A program made the translations under genes and the position numbers. DNA of 18,984 nt, taken from JAFGHJ01 sp964606065 (GTDB taxonomy: Bacteria; Hydrothermota; UBA3072). The stretch covers positions 1-18,984 of the forward strand of contig CAZSEX010000037.1 in assembly GCA_964606065.1 (NCBI GenBank), given 5' to 3'. How positions within the stretch are numbered: the stretch's first letter is position 1; each line of letters begins with the position of its first letter. This document shows positions 1 to 7,780 of the stretch, one piece after another. Under the pieces are notes generated by a model that saw only the letters and a list, made by a program, of their open reading frames with translations, searched no databases and was not told where the DNA came from.

Positions 1-12
1 AAATTACAAATC

Positions 13-36
13 AAGGTTCTTTTTTACTAAGACCTT
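13..36 (-). terminator. Weak hairpin downstream of valS, possible terminator
   Basis: Read on the minus strand, 24 bases after the valS stop, AAGGT-CTT pairs with AAG-A-ACCTT around a 7-base loop, with one bulged A. The following bases, GATTTGTAATTT, are T-rich but not a proper T-run, and the stem is AT-rich. It is the only hairpin I noticed after valS. The window ends 12 bases later, so I cannot tell whether another co-directional gene follows. Confidence 0.22.
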
Positions 37-59
37 ACAACTAAAAACCAGGACCCAAA

Positions 60-2675
60 TTATGATATTCTTTTCAGATTCTCGACCAATTTATTGTATT
101 TATTACTGAGCCTTTCTTTTTTCTCTTTTGTTTTTTCCACGACTTTTTCCGGAGCTTTATCCAGGAAACCCTTCATAGAAAGCTGTTTTTCTGTTCTTTT
201 GATAAAACTTTCAAGTTCACCAATTTCTTTTTTCAGTCTTTCTTTTTCTTTGCCGAGATCGATTATTCCCTCAAGAGGGACATAAACATCCATGCCTTTT
301 AGATGGAAAAAGGCAGAATCGGAAATTCTTTTCCCTTCCTCGATTTCTTCTATTCCTCCGAGTCTGAAAATCCATTCTTCCTGATCCCGAATTGAATCCA
401 ATAAATTATTTTCACAATTAACAACGATTTTCAACTTCGAATTCGGAGGTAAATTAAATTCCCCTCTGATATTCCGGATATTGGCTACAAAACTGCGCAA
501 GAATTCTATTTCTTTTTCCAGTTCTAAATTTCTGTAATGTTTATCGTAAAAAGGCCACTTTGAATTAATAATCATATCCGTCTTATAAGGGAGCATCTCA
601 TAAATTTCCTCTGATATATGAGGCACAAAAGGATGCATAAGTTTTAAATATCGTTCGAAAGCCCACAAGGCAACAGAAACGGCGTTTTTTCTCCTGCTTT
701 TATCTCCGGAATAAATCCGGGGTTTTATCATTTCCAGGTACCAATCACAAAATTCATCCCAGAAATGAGAAGAAAGTAACCTACTTGCTTCACTTACCCG
801 AAAAGAATCAATCTCTTCCTCAAAATCTTTTACAAGACCCATGACTCTCGATATAATCCATTTATCCACTTTAGCAAGTCGAATCCCTTCAACATTTCCC
901 ATATCATTTTCCTCGCAATTCATCATCAAAAAGCGTGTCACATTCCATATTTTATTGAGAAAATTTCTTCCCTGCTCGATACTGTCTTCTTTATATATCA
1001 CATCTTTTCCTTCAGGAGTAATCTTTAAAATCCCAATTCTAAGAGCGTCCGCTCCGTACTTGTCAATCAAACCGAGTGGATCGGGAGAATTACCCAAAGA
1101 CTTCGAAAAGGCTCTACGGCAAGAATCACGGATCATACCTGTAAAATATATCTTACTGAAGGGAACTTCCCCCATAAATTCGAGTGAAGACATAATCATT
1201 CTTGCTACCCATAAAAATATTATATCCCAGGCTGTAACCAGCGTAGTAGAAGGAAAAAAAGTATTCAATTCTTCAGTATCATCCGGCCAACCGAAAGAAG
1301 CGAAAGGCCACAACCAGGATGAAAACCAGGTATCGAGAACATCTTCTTCCTGATGTATATTTTCACTTCCGCATTTAGGACATTTATGAGGAGCTTCTCT
1401 GCTTACCATGATTTTCCCACATTTTTCACAATAATAAACGGGCATCCTGTGCCCCCACCAGAGTTGTCTCGAAATAACCCAGGGACGTATATTGTCGAGC
1501 CAGTGATTATAAACTTTTTTCCATCGGGGAAGATAAAATCCAACTTTCCCTTCCTCCGCGGCGTTTTTAGCCTTTTTCGCCATTTCATCCATCTTAACAA
1601 ACCATTGTTTTGATACAGACGGCTCGAGAACCGTACCGCAACGCAAGCAATGCCCAACGGAATGTGAATGCTCTTCAACTTTTTTCAAAAGTCCTTCTTT
1701 ACTCAAATCTTCAATTACCTTTTCTCGAGCCTCATAACGCTCCAATTCCTGGTATCTTCCACCGTTCTCATTAATATATCCTTTGTTATCGAAAATATTT
1801 ATTAATGAGAGATTATGCTCCCTTCCAATCTCGAAATCGTTGAGATCATGAGCGGGTGTTATTTTGACAACCCCCGTCCCGAAATCTTTATCGACTCTCT
1901 CGTCTGAAATCACGGGAATTTCCCTATCCGTCAAAGGAAGAACCACTTTTGACCCAATTAAACCCCTGTACCTTTTATCATCAGGATGAACGGCTACAGC
2001 CGTGTCACCCAGCATTGTTTCTGGACGGGTCGTGGCTACCTCTAATTTTCCTCCTTTCTTCAACGGATAATCAATATAATAAAGCTTACCTTTAACTTCC
2101 TTATCCTCTACTTCTTCATTGGAAATAACGGTTTCGCAACGAGGGCAGTAATTAACCATATATTCGTCTCGATAAATATAGCCCTTTTCATACAAACGAA
2201 CAAAAGCTTCTTCGACAGCCATTGAAAAACCTTTATCTAAAGTAAAGGTCTCTCTACTCCAATCACAACCAAGACCAAGAGTTTTCATCTGGGAAACAAT
2301 TCTATCATGGTACTCTTCCTTCCATTTCCAGATTTCCTCCACGAATTTTTCTCTACCGAGATCAAATCTTGTAAGTCCCTCTTTAGCTAATTTTCTTTCC
2401 ACCACATTCTGGGTTGCTATACCGGCGTGATCTGTTCCCGGAAGCCATAAAACCTCGAATCCCCGCATTTTATGGATACGTATAAAAACGTCCTGTATTG
2501 TCATATTAAGCACATGCCCGAGATGCAAAATTCCCGTAACATTAGGAGGAGGAAGCAAAATAACGTAGACGGGTTTATCTGTCTTAGATTTTGCCTCAAA
2601 GATTTTCGATTCCTCCCACTTTTTTCTCCATTTTTTCTCAATTAAATCCGGAACGTATTTTTTTGAAAGCTTCAA
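60..2675 (-). CDS. valS: Valine--tRNA ligase (ValRS), class I
   Basis: Cytoplasmic enzyme that joins valine to tRNA-Val using ATP and hydrolyses mischarged Thr-tRNA. The 871-residue protein has the HIGH signature as HLGH (51-54), a CP1 editing domain around 200-350 (ATTRPETMLGD at 214-224, GTGVVKITPAHD at 266-277), and Cys pairs suited to zinc knuckles (177/180, 343/346, 416/419, 432/435). The anticodon-binding domain follows, then the C-terminal coiled-coil arm typical of ValRS (about 807-871). The KMSKS loop reads AFSKS (522-526): the second lysine, K525, is kept but the first lysine and the methionine are changed. The start is TTG; GGGAGG five bases upstream supports it, and the preceding gene's TAG lies between the two. 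It is the last gene of the visible unit, two bases after the cyclase-like gene. Family certain; effect of the altered loop unknown. Confidence 0.97.
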   Translation of the reverse strand: MKLSKKYVPDLIEKKWRKKWEESKIFEAKSKTDKPVYVILLPPPNVTGILHLGHVLNMTIQDVFIRIHKMRGFEVLWLPGTDHAGIATQNVVERKLAKEGLTRFDLGREKFVEEIWKWKEEYHDRIVSQMKTLGLGCDWSRETFTLDKGFSMAVEEAFVRLYEKGYIYRDEYMVNYCPRCETVISNEEVEDKEVKGKLYYIDYPLKKGGKLEVATTRPETMLGDTAVAVHPDDKRYRGLIGSKVVLPLTDREIPVISDERVDKDFGTGVVKITPAHDLNDFEIGREHNLSLINIFDNKGYINENGGRYQELERYEAREKVIEDLSKEGLLKKVEEHSHSVGHCLRCGTVLEPSVSKQWFVKMDEMAKKAKNAAEEGKVGFYLPRWKKVYNHWLDNIRPWVISRQLWWGHRMPVYYCEKCGKIMVSREAPHKCPKCGSENIHQEEDVLDTWFSSWLWPFASFGWPDDTEELNTFFPSTTLVTAWDIIFLWVARMIMSSLEFMGEVPFSKIYFTGMIRDSCRRAFSKSLGNSPDPLGLIDKYGADALRIGILKITPEGKDVIYKEDSIEQGRNFLNKIWNVTRFLMMNCEENDMGNVEGIRLAKVDKWIISRVMGLVKDFEEEIDSFRVSEASRLLSSHFWDEFCDWYLEMIKPRIYSGDKSRRKNAVSVALWAFERYLKLMHPFVPHISEEIYEMLPYKTDMIINSKWPFYDKHYRNLELEKEIEFLRSFVANIRNIRGEFNLPPNSKLKIVVNCENNLLDSIRDQEEWIFRLGGIEEIEEGKRISDSAFFHLKGMDVYVPLEGIIDLGKEKERLKKEIGELESFIKRTEKQLSMKGFLDKAPEKVVEKTKEKKERLSNKYNKLVENLKRIS

Positions 2676-2677
2676 AA

Positions 2678-4888
2678 CTACCTCCCTATCTCCGGTATTA
2701 CTTCATAAAGTACTCTTTCATCTCTCACCTTACTATCAAAAAAGCGAATTCCTTTCTTTAACTTTATATCTTCATCGGGAATTCTCACTGCTTTCTCCTC
2801 TTTCCCCTCGCCAAGCAAATAATCTATTCTCTGCAAAGCAACTTTGTACTCACTCACCACGTATCTTCCCGAAAGACCCTTCATCCAGAGAATAACCTCC
2901 TCTAAGAGTTTTTTTTGCATTGAAAGATAAGAAGATTTTTCTATCCTCTTTTCATCCGTTGCAGGTCTAAAAGAACTGGCATTCAACAAAAAACTAAACA
3001 TTGTAGAAGCTCCTGTAAGGATTACCGAACGGTCTGGATGATGAACAGTAGAATACACGTTGGCTCTTCGAACAAGATTACCCGTAAGATCAAGCCTTCC
3101 CAGCACATTTTTTCCTAAGTAAATATCTTCTCCCGGTTTACCGGAAGCGATTCCTATACCAATCTGGAATATCTTTTTATACTCAGGCGGCAATCTTTCA
3201 TATGTTATCCCTCCGAAATCTATTTCTTTTTCATCGAAATCTTTAAACCATTCCTTATATCTTTTTAAATTTTTTCTCACAAACCTTTCCGAATATTCGA
3301 GCATTTTTCTCGCACATCGAATTGCCCGGCCAGCAGAATCTAACGAAGCTTTGAGATTAATTTCTTCATCTTTAGCTTCTTTTTTGTCATTTCCCGACAT
3401 AGTAATCTGTTTGAAATTAAAATCGCTGCTTTCTTCTGAAAATAAAACAATTCCTCCGTCACCGGTATCTTTTACAAAAAAACCGCCTGTATCTTCCACC
3501 GCCTTTATTAATTCCGACTGAAACTCGTTCCTTATCCGGTCTTCCATCTTGGCATTCAATAACTTCTCACCCATTATAGAAGAACCTCTAATATCGTATA
3601 CCATTACCGAAACAGTTTTTAAATAATCTTTGACAATGCTCTCACCTTTTGAAAGAGTCCTATCAATCTCAGGAATAAAATACACTTTGGGAGGATCGTG
3701 TTCACGCGCCAAAATACCCACCCAGCGAGCTTCTTCCAAAGAATCATTTTCTGTTTCCGGAAATATTTTCACCAATTCTTCAAAAATGAGTTCGATAGTG
3801 GTCGGCAAAAACACTTCATTATAAATCTTAACAAACCAATCTATAACACTTTCAAGATCGGTTTTTCTGCCCAAAAGGCTCTTCGACAAAAACCTTCCAG
3901 GAGCACCACTCAATCTCTCGTTAAGAACTATCTTAGATCTATTAATATTTTCTTGAATTTTCTTACCGAGACCGGGATCGAAAAACCTGAAAATACCGGG
4001 AATATTTACCACCTCTCCGGTTCGTGAGAATTCTTTAACCCTTAAAAGCTGCGAACTCAATGCCTTTACCTTCGCTTCACCGCTATTTATATACTTAATT
4101 ATTTCACTTAGCTGTTGAAGTATTTTTTTGACACTCAATTCGTCAACTACTTCAAAAACCTCTTTTATTTCTCTGGAAACTTTTTTCTTAACCAAATCTC
4201 GAGTTGATCTTGTTTTTTCCTTTATATCAGTGTAATCAAATCTACGTGGCTCAAACTTAACCGGTTCAATATAACAATCAGAGAATATTTTGGCCACCTC
4301 ACAGAAAAAACCTCCCGACTCAATAAAATCCGAGAAATCTTCCAATCTTGCTTCTGGCAATAATACAGGTACTAAAAGCGATTTCTCAGTTAAACGAACA
4401 AGGTTTTTCTTTGAAGTTTCCCTGTGAAGATCTCTTTTGCTGAAGAAACGCAACGATAAACCAACTTTTTTGTGTAGGGGAATTGCGCTTTTTGAAGGCA
4501 TCTGAATCTTCAACCATCTCTTAAGTGCGAATTCAATTAAAATGGGGGAAATTCCTGTTTTTACTCCCTCATCAAAAATCCTATTTAAAGTTTTTATAAA
4601 CTCATCTAACTGACCGGCAAGATACTTCTTCTCTCCCTCGGAAAACAAATCTCTCATTGACTTTAAACCCCTTTTTAATTCGGATTGGATGCTTTCAGAA
4701 AAGACAATATAAGTTACAGAGTCACAGCCGCCCAATAAATCAAGCTCGGAAGGCGTAAAAACTTTCAACAAAGATTCTTTTAGAAAATTAAAATAAGGTT
4801 TTTTTCCGAATTTGCTTCTAAGTATTCCGACGTAATTTGATTCTTCTTCGGCTTTTTTTTCTAAAGAAGAAATACTCTCATCTATCAC
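2678..4888 (-). CDS. Unrecognised protein with C-terminal class III nucleotide-cyclase-like domain
   Basis: 736 residues, no signal peptide or membrane segment seen, so probably cytoplasmic. Residues about 425-640 resemble the class III adenylate/guanylate cyclase domain: VMVYDIRGSS (428-437, metal Asp D432), VKDTGDGGIVLF (472-483, adenine-type Lys K473, metal Asp D477), IGIGIASG (576-583) and DLTGNLVRRANVY (600-612, with D600 where a purine-contacting Asp sits). By eye the catalytic Asn and Arg of the usual VNxAxR helix are R607 and V611 here, so cyclase activity is doubtful; a shifted register using N604 and R608 is possible. About 90 residues separate the GDG motif from the next strand, far more than in compact cyclases. 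The first 420 residues match nothing I know. The start is GTG, 9 bases after the rplQ stop, with no clear Shine-Dalgarno; an in-frame TAG just upstream rules out extension. It sits between rplQ and valS in one unit. Confidence 0.8.
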   Translation of the reverse strand: MIDESISSLEKKAEEESNYVGILRSKFGKKPYFNFLKESLLKVFTPSELDLLGGCDSVTYIVFSESIQSELKRGLKSMRDLFSEGEKKYLAGQLDEFIKTLNRIFDEGVKTGISPILIEFALKRWLKIQMPSKSAIPLHKKVGLSLRFFSKRDLHRETSKKNLVRLTEKSLLVPVLLPEARLEDFSDFIESGGFFCEVAKIFSDCYIEPVKFEPRRFDYTDIKEKTRSTRDLVKKKVSREIKEVFEVVDELSVKKILQQLSEIIKYINSGEAKVKALSSQLLRVKEFSRTGEVVNIPGIFRFFDPGLGKKIQENINRSKIVLNERLSGAPGRFLSKSLLGRKTDLESVIDWFVKIYNEVFLPTTIELIFEELVKIFPETENDSLEEARWVGILAREHDPPKVYFIPEIDRTLSKGESIVKDYLKTVSVMVYDIRGSSIMGEKLLNAKMEDRIRNEFQSELIKAVEDTGGFFVKDTGDGGIVLFSEESSDFNFKQITMSGNDKKEAKDEEINLKASLDSAGRAIRCARKMLEYSERFVRKNLKRYKEWFKDFDEKEIDFGGITYERLPPEYKKIFQIGIGIASGKPGEDIYLGKNVLGRLDLTGNLVRRANVYSTVHHPDRSVILTGASTMFSFLLNASSFRPATDEKRIEKSSYLSMQKKLLEEVILWMKGLSGRYVVSEYKVALQRIDYLLGEGKEEKAVRIPDEDIKLKKGIRFFDSKVRDERVLYEVIPEIGR
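2681..2686 (-). promoter_or_regulatory. Shine-Dalgarno site fixing the valS TTG start
   Basis: GGGAGG on the minus strand, five bases before TTG at 2675 and directly abutting the TAG stop of the upstream gene. There is no ATG nearby in the valS frame, so this site is the main support for the TTG start. Confidence 0.8.
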
Positions 4889-4897
4889 AGTCTAAAC

Positions 4898-5251
4898 TTA
4901 CACGAATTCCACTATACTTTCGACAGCGCCATCTCCTCTTCTACCCGTAGAAAGATCAATGATACGAACGTACCCGCCACTTCTATCCTTACACTGCGGA
5001 ACTATAGTCTCGAATAATTTATAATAAGCTTGTTTTGAACCCAGTCGACTCTTAAGTTTTCTTTTCGTATTTATATCCCCATTAATTGCCCGGGCGATTT
5101 CTCTATCGACAAATCTTTTCAATGCTTTAGCTTTAGCTCTGGTTGTTCTTATAGATTCATTCAAAATGAGTGCGGAGAAAAGATTGTTTAAGGTCGCTTC
5201 TCTATGAGACTTTGTTCTTCCTAACTTAATGATTTTTTTTCTATGCCTCAT
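4898..5251 (-). CDS. rplQ: 50S ribosomal protein L17
   Basis: L17 binds 23S rRNA near the peptide exit region of the large subunit and is the usual last gene of the alpha operon. The 117-residue protein has the family start MRHRKKIIKLGRT followed by SHREATLNNLFSALI, then the conserved RAKALKRFVDREI helix. Length is normal for the short bacterial form. ATG overlaps the rpoA stop as ATGA (4 bases), which suggests translational coupling. A run of eight A lies in codons 4-6 (5233-5240). Nothing unusual in the protein. Confidence 0.97.
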   Translation of the reverse strand: MRHRKKIIKLGRTKSHREATLNNLFSALILNESIRTTRAKAKALKRFVDREIARAINGDINTKRKLKSRLGSKQAYYKLFETIVPQCKDRSGGYVRIIDLSTGRRGDGAVESIVEFV

Positions 5252-6216
5252 TCCTCTTTCTCCAGTTTCTTCAAATCCATATTCAAAGACAGATTGTACT
5301 CTGCCAATCTTTCTTTCACTTCTTTTAACGAAACCTTGCCAAAATTGGGAAAATTAAGCATTTCTTCCTCTGTATATTTAACTACATCTTTCAATTTATT
5401 AATATTCTTATTCTTCAAAACGTTGCTAACTCTATTACCCATACCCAATTCTTCAACAGGCAACTCTAATGCTCTTCTCATTTCTTCTTTCTCGGTCGCC
5501 CCACTCTCTTCTTCTTCCTCGAATATATCTTCTTCAATGAAAAGTTCAATATGACTTTTTACGATCTTGGATGCAAGATTTAAAGCTTCATTAGGATAAA
5601 TTGAACCGTCTGTCCAGACCTCCGTAATCAGCTCTTCGAAATCCGTTCTCTGTCCAACTCTAACATTGTTTATTGTGTATTTTACTCTCTTAACCGGAGA
5701 GAAATTGGTATCTATGAATACGGTTCCCTCACCCATATCAGGGTCAACAAAAAACTCTTTGGGCTTAAATCCTTTTCCGACATCCACTCTCAATGTAGCC
5801 TTCAACTCCCCGCTATCTTCTAAAGTCGCAATCACCTGGTCAGGAGTACTGACTTCTAAACCTGGAGACAGCTTTATATCAGAAGCCTTAATTTCTCCCG
5901 GACCTTTACCTTCAAGTATAACATACTGAGGAAGTTCCTCGCTATTATATCTGAACCGCACCTTTTTTAGATTTAGGATAATCTGAGCAACGTCTTCCTT
6001 TACATTTTTTATTGTCGAAAATTCATGCATTACGTCTTCTATTTTTACAGCAGTTATCGCCGCACCCTGAATCGAAGAAATCAACATTCTTCTCAAAACA
6101 TGCCCGATAGCAATCCCATAACCTCTTTCTAAAGGAGACAGAGAAAACTTGCCATATGTTTTATTATTCTCAACCACAGATACTTTCTCCGGCATAACCA
6201 GGGATCTGATTTTCAA
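5248..6216 (-). CDS. rpoA: DNA-directed RNA polymerase subunit alpha
   Basis: The alpha subunit dimerises to nucleate RNA polymerase assembly, and its C-terminal domain touches UP elements and activators. 322 residues: N-terminal domain 1 to about 228 (PLERGYGIAIGHVLRRMLISS at 28-48 is the dimerisation/assembly region), an acidic linker (about 229-248), then the HhH-type C-terminal domain from about 249 to 310. R262 and N265 match the DNA-contacting E. coli R265 and N268, and G293 and S296 match G296 and S299; V295 stands where E. coli has K298. The TTG start is supported by GGGAGG six bases upstream; the first in-frame ATG is codon 8. It lies between rpsD and rplQ as in most bacterial alpha operons. 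Confidence 0.98.
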   Translation of the reverse strand: MKIRSLVMPEKVSVVENNKTYGKFSLSPLERGYGIAIGHVLRRMLISSIQGAAITAVKIEDVMHEFSTIKNVKEDVAQIILNLKKVRFRYNSEELPQYVILEGKGPGEIKASDIKLSPGLEVSTPDQVIATLEDSGELKATLRVDVGKGFKPKEFFVDPDMGEGTVFIDTNFSPVKRVKYTINNVRVGQRTDFEELITEVWTDGSIYPNEALNLASKIVKSHIELFIEEDIFEEEEESGATEKEEMRRALELPVEELGMGNRVSNVLKNKNINKLKDVVKYTEEEMLNFPNFGKVSLKEVKERLAEYNLSLNMDLKKLEKEE

Positions 6217-6222
6217 CTTTTA

Positions 6223-6228
6223 CCTCCC
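6223..6228 (-). promoter_or_regulatory. Shine-Dalgarno site fixing the rpoA TTG start
   Basis: GGGAGG on the minus strand six bases before TTG at 6216. It favours this start over the ATG at codon 8, which would remove the first strand-forming residues of the alpha N-terminal domain. Confidence 0.78.
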
Positions 6229-6230
6229 TA

Positions 6231-6857
6231 TTACTTAGAATACAATTCAACAATTAAATTTTCTTTAATAGGATATTCCACATCTTCCCTTCTCGGCTCT
6301 TCAATAATCTTCCCCTCCCTTTTTTCCCTATTAACGGATAACCAATCTTTAGTTTCAACCTCATGTGCCTGTGATTCAGCAAAAAGTGGAACATTCTTAC
6401 CCTTTTCACTAATCGAAACAACATCACCGACAGAAACCTGGTAAGAGGGAATATCAACTTTTTCACCGTTAACCTTTATAAAACCATGCCTAACAACCTG
6501 TCTTGCCTGCCTTCTCGACATAGCAAACCCTAAACGGTAAACAACGTTATCCAATCTTTTTTCCAGCATTTTTAAAAGCTCTTCTCCCGTAACACCTTCT
6601 GTCTTTGATGCCTTATAAAAAAGATTCCTGAACTGTTTTTCTCTCAAATCATAAATCCATTTAATTCTTTGCTTCTCGCGCAACTGCAAACCGTATGAAG
6701 ATTCTCTCGCATGCCACCTCTTTGGAGGTTCGCCCGGAGGTCTTATGTAATCTTCTCCAAGCGGACATTTATCCGAATAACACCTATCTCCTTTCAAATA
6801 AAGTTTCATCCCGAGTCTTCTACACCTTCTACACTTCGGATCTGTATATCTACCCAT
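6231..6857 (-). CDS. rpsD: 30S ribosomal protein S4, zinc-binding form
   Basis: S4 is a primary 16S rRNA binder that starts small-subunit assembly and helps form the mRNA entry site; in some bacteria it also represses the alpha operon. 208 residues, normal length. The N-terminal zinc site is intact: C9-x2-C12-x13-C26-x4-C31. The S4 RNA-binding domain follows (RLDNVVYRLGFAMSRRQARQ, then the HGFIKVNGEKVDIPSY segment). ATG follows the rpsK stop directly, with GGAGG seven bases upstream. Confidence 0.98.
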   Translation of the reverse strand: MGRYTDPKCRRCRRLGMKLYLKGDRCYSDKCPLGEDYIRPPGEPPKRWHARESSYGLQLREKQRIKWIYDLREKQFRNLFYKASKTEGVTGEELLKMLEKRLDNVVYRLGFAMSRRQARQVVRHGFIKVNGEKVDIPSYQVSVGDVVSISEKGKNVPLFAESQAHEVETKDWLSVNREKREGKIIEEPRREDVEYPIKENLIVELYSK

Positions 6858-7253
6858 TTATAACCTCCTCTTTTTTGGAGGTCTACAGCCATTATGCGGG
6901 AGAGGAGTGACATCTTTAATTGCATTCACATTCATACCTGCTGCCTGTACCGTCCTTATCGCCGATTCTCTTCCCCTTCCAGGACCATTAACCCACACTT
7001 CTGCGTTTCGCATCCCTGCTTCAATGGCTTTTTTAACTGCCGTTTCAGCAGCTTTTGTGGCAGCATAAGGGGTTCCTTTTCTCGTACCTTTATAACCTAT
7101 ACTACCGGCGGAGGTCCAGACTATTGTATTCCCCTTTTTATCAGTTATAGTAACAAGGGTATTGTTAAATGTGGAATGTATATGCACTATACCTGATTCT
7201 GGTGCTTTTAATTTTTTCTTCTTTCCTGTTTCTTTCCCTTTTCTTTTAGCCAC
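6858..7253 (-). CDS. rpsK: 30S ribosomal protein S11
   Basis: S11 sits on the small-subunit platform near the E site and contacts the Shine-Dalgarno helix. 131 residues with a Lys-rich N-terminus, then GIVHIHSTFNNTLVTITD, the GPGRGRESAIR segment, and the C-terminal VTPLPHNGCRPPKKRRL typical of S11. The start is GTG with AAGGGGG about seven bases upstream; no in-frame ATG precedes the conserved core. It lies between rpsM and rpsD with a 12-base gap on the rpsM side. Confidence 0.98.
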   Translation of the reverse strand: MAKRKGKETGKKKKLKAPESGIVHIHSTFNNTLVTITDKKGNTIVWTSAGSIGYKGTRKGTPYAATKAAETAVKKAIEAGMRNAEVWVNGPGRGRESAIRTVQAAGMNVNAIKDVTPLPHNGCRPPKKRRL

Positions 7254-7265
7254 TGATGATCCCCC

Positions 7266-7649
7266 TTACTTTTTAATTTCCCGTTTCTTCAGGGCAACCG
7301 CGCCTTTTCTGGGTCCTTTCCTCGTTCTGGCGTTGGTTCTCGTCCTTTGACCTCTTACAGGCAAACCCCTTTTATGCCGCATGCCTCGATAACATCTAAC
7401 ATCTTTTAAACGATTTATATTCTGCCTTATTTCGGATTTCAATTCTCCTTCAATTTTATACTCACTTTCGATTAAATGCCTTATTCTATCTACTTCCTCA
7501 TTGGTTAAATCTTTAACCCGTTTACCCTTTTCAACATTAACTTTTTCAAGAATTCTGAGGGCAGTAGATCTTCCAATACCAAAAATTGCCGTTAAACCAA
7601 TATGAACAGGCTTATCTGCGGGTAAATCTACTCCGGCTACTCGCGGCAT
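7266..7649 (-). CDS. rpsM: 30S ribosomal protein S13
   Basis: S13 is in the head of the small subunit and contacts the P-site tRNA and the bridges to L5. 127 residues: MPRVAGVDLP start, helix-two-turn-helix region with IFGIGRSTALRILE, and the basic tail RCYRGMRHKRGLPVRGQRTRTN (split here only by description) followed by a Lys-rich end. ATG has AGGAGG five bases upstream, and that site overlaps the rpmJ stop. First gene of the classic alpha operon, here directly behind rpmJ. Confidence 0.98.
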   Translation of the reverse strand: MPRVAGVDLPADKPVHIGLTAIFGIGRSTALRILEKVNVEKGKRVKDLTNEEVDRIRHLIESEYKIEGELKSEIRQNINRLKDVRCYRGMRHKRGLPVRGQRTRTNARTRKGPRKGAVALKKREIKK

Positions 7650-7657
7650 TCTACCTC

Positions 7658-7771
7658 CTAACCCTGTCTTTGTTTATGCTTGGGATTTTTACAAACCACA
7701 TAAACCCTGCCCTTGCGCCTTACGATTTTACAATCCTTACATAATCTCTTAACCGATGCTCTAACTTTCAT
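7658..7771 (-). CDS. rpmJ: 50S ribosomal protein L36, zinc-binding form
   Basis: A small large-subunit protein that binds 23S rRNA. I translated it directly as 37 residues beginning MKVRASVKRLCKDCK and ending NPKHKQRQG. The zinc ligands are all present: C11, C14, C27 and H32, the C+ form used when zinc is available. The ATG at 7771 has AGGAGG overlapping the infA TAG stop. It lies between infA and rpsM as in most bacteria. The length is standard for L36. Confidence 0.97.
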   Translation of the reverse strand: MKVRASVKRLCKDCKIVRRKGRVYVVCKNPKHKQRQG

Positions 7772-7780
7772 CTATGCCTC

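Noticed and set aside
1..59. Start of another gene beyond valS
   Set aside because: No start codon with a ribosome-binding site and no coding frame of useful length is visible in these 59 bases; only a weak hairpin is seen.
841..1353. A 170-codon open frame on the plus strand opposite valS
   Set aside because: It lies fully antisense to conserved ValRS sequence, its translation resembles no family, and pyrimidine-rich antisense strands of such genes readily give open frames.
1403..1678. A 91-codon minus-strand frame in another register inside valS
   Set aside because: It overlaps the conserved zinc-knuckle region of ValRS in a different frame and has no recognisable content of its own.
4852..4859. 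Run of eight T (A8 in the message) near the start of the cyclase-like gene as a programmed frameshift site
   Set aside because: The frame after it is long and contains the recognisable domain, and neither alternative frame offers a product; similar A8 runs occur elsewhere in this AT-rich window.
6254..6466. A 70-codon minus-strand frame within rpsD
   Set aside because: It is an alternative register of the conserved S4 C-terminal half and has no independent support.
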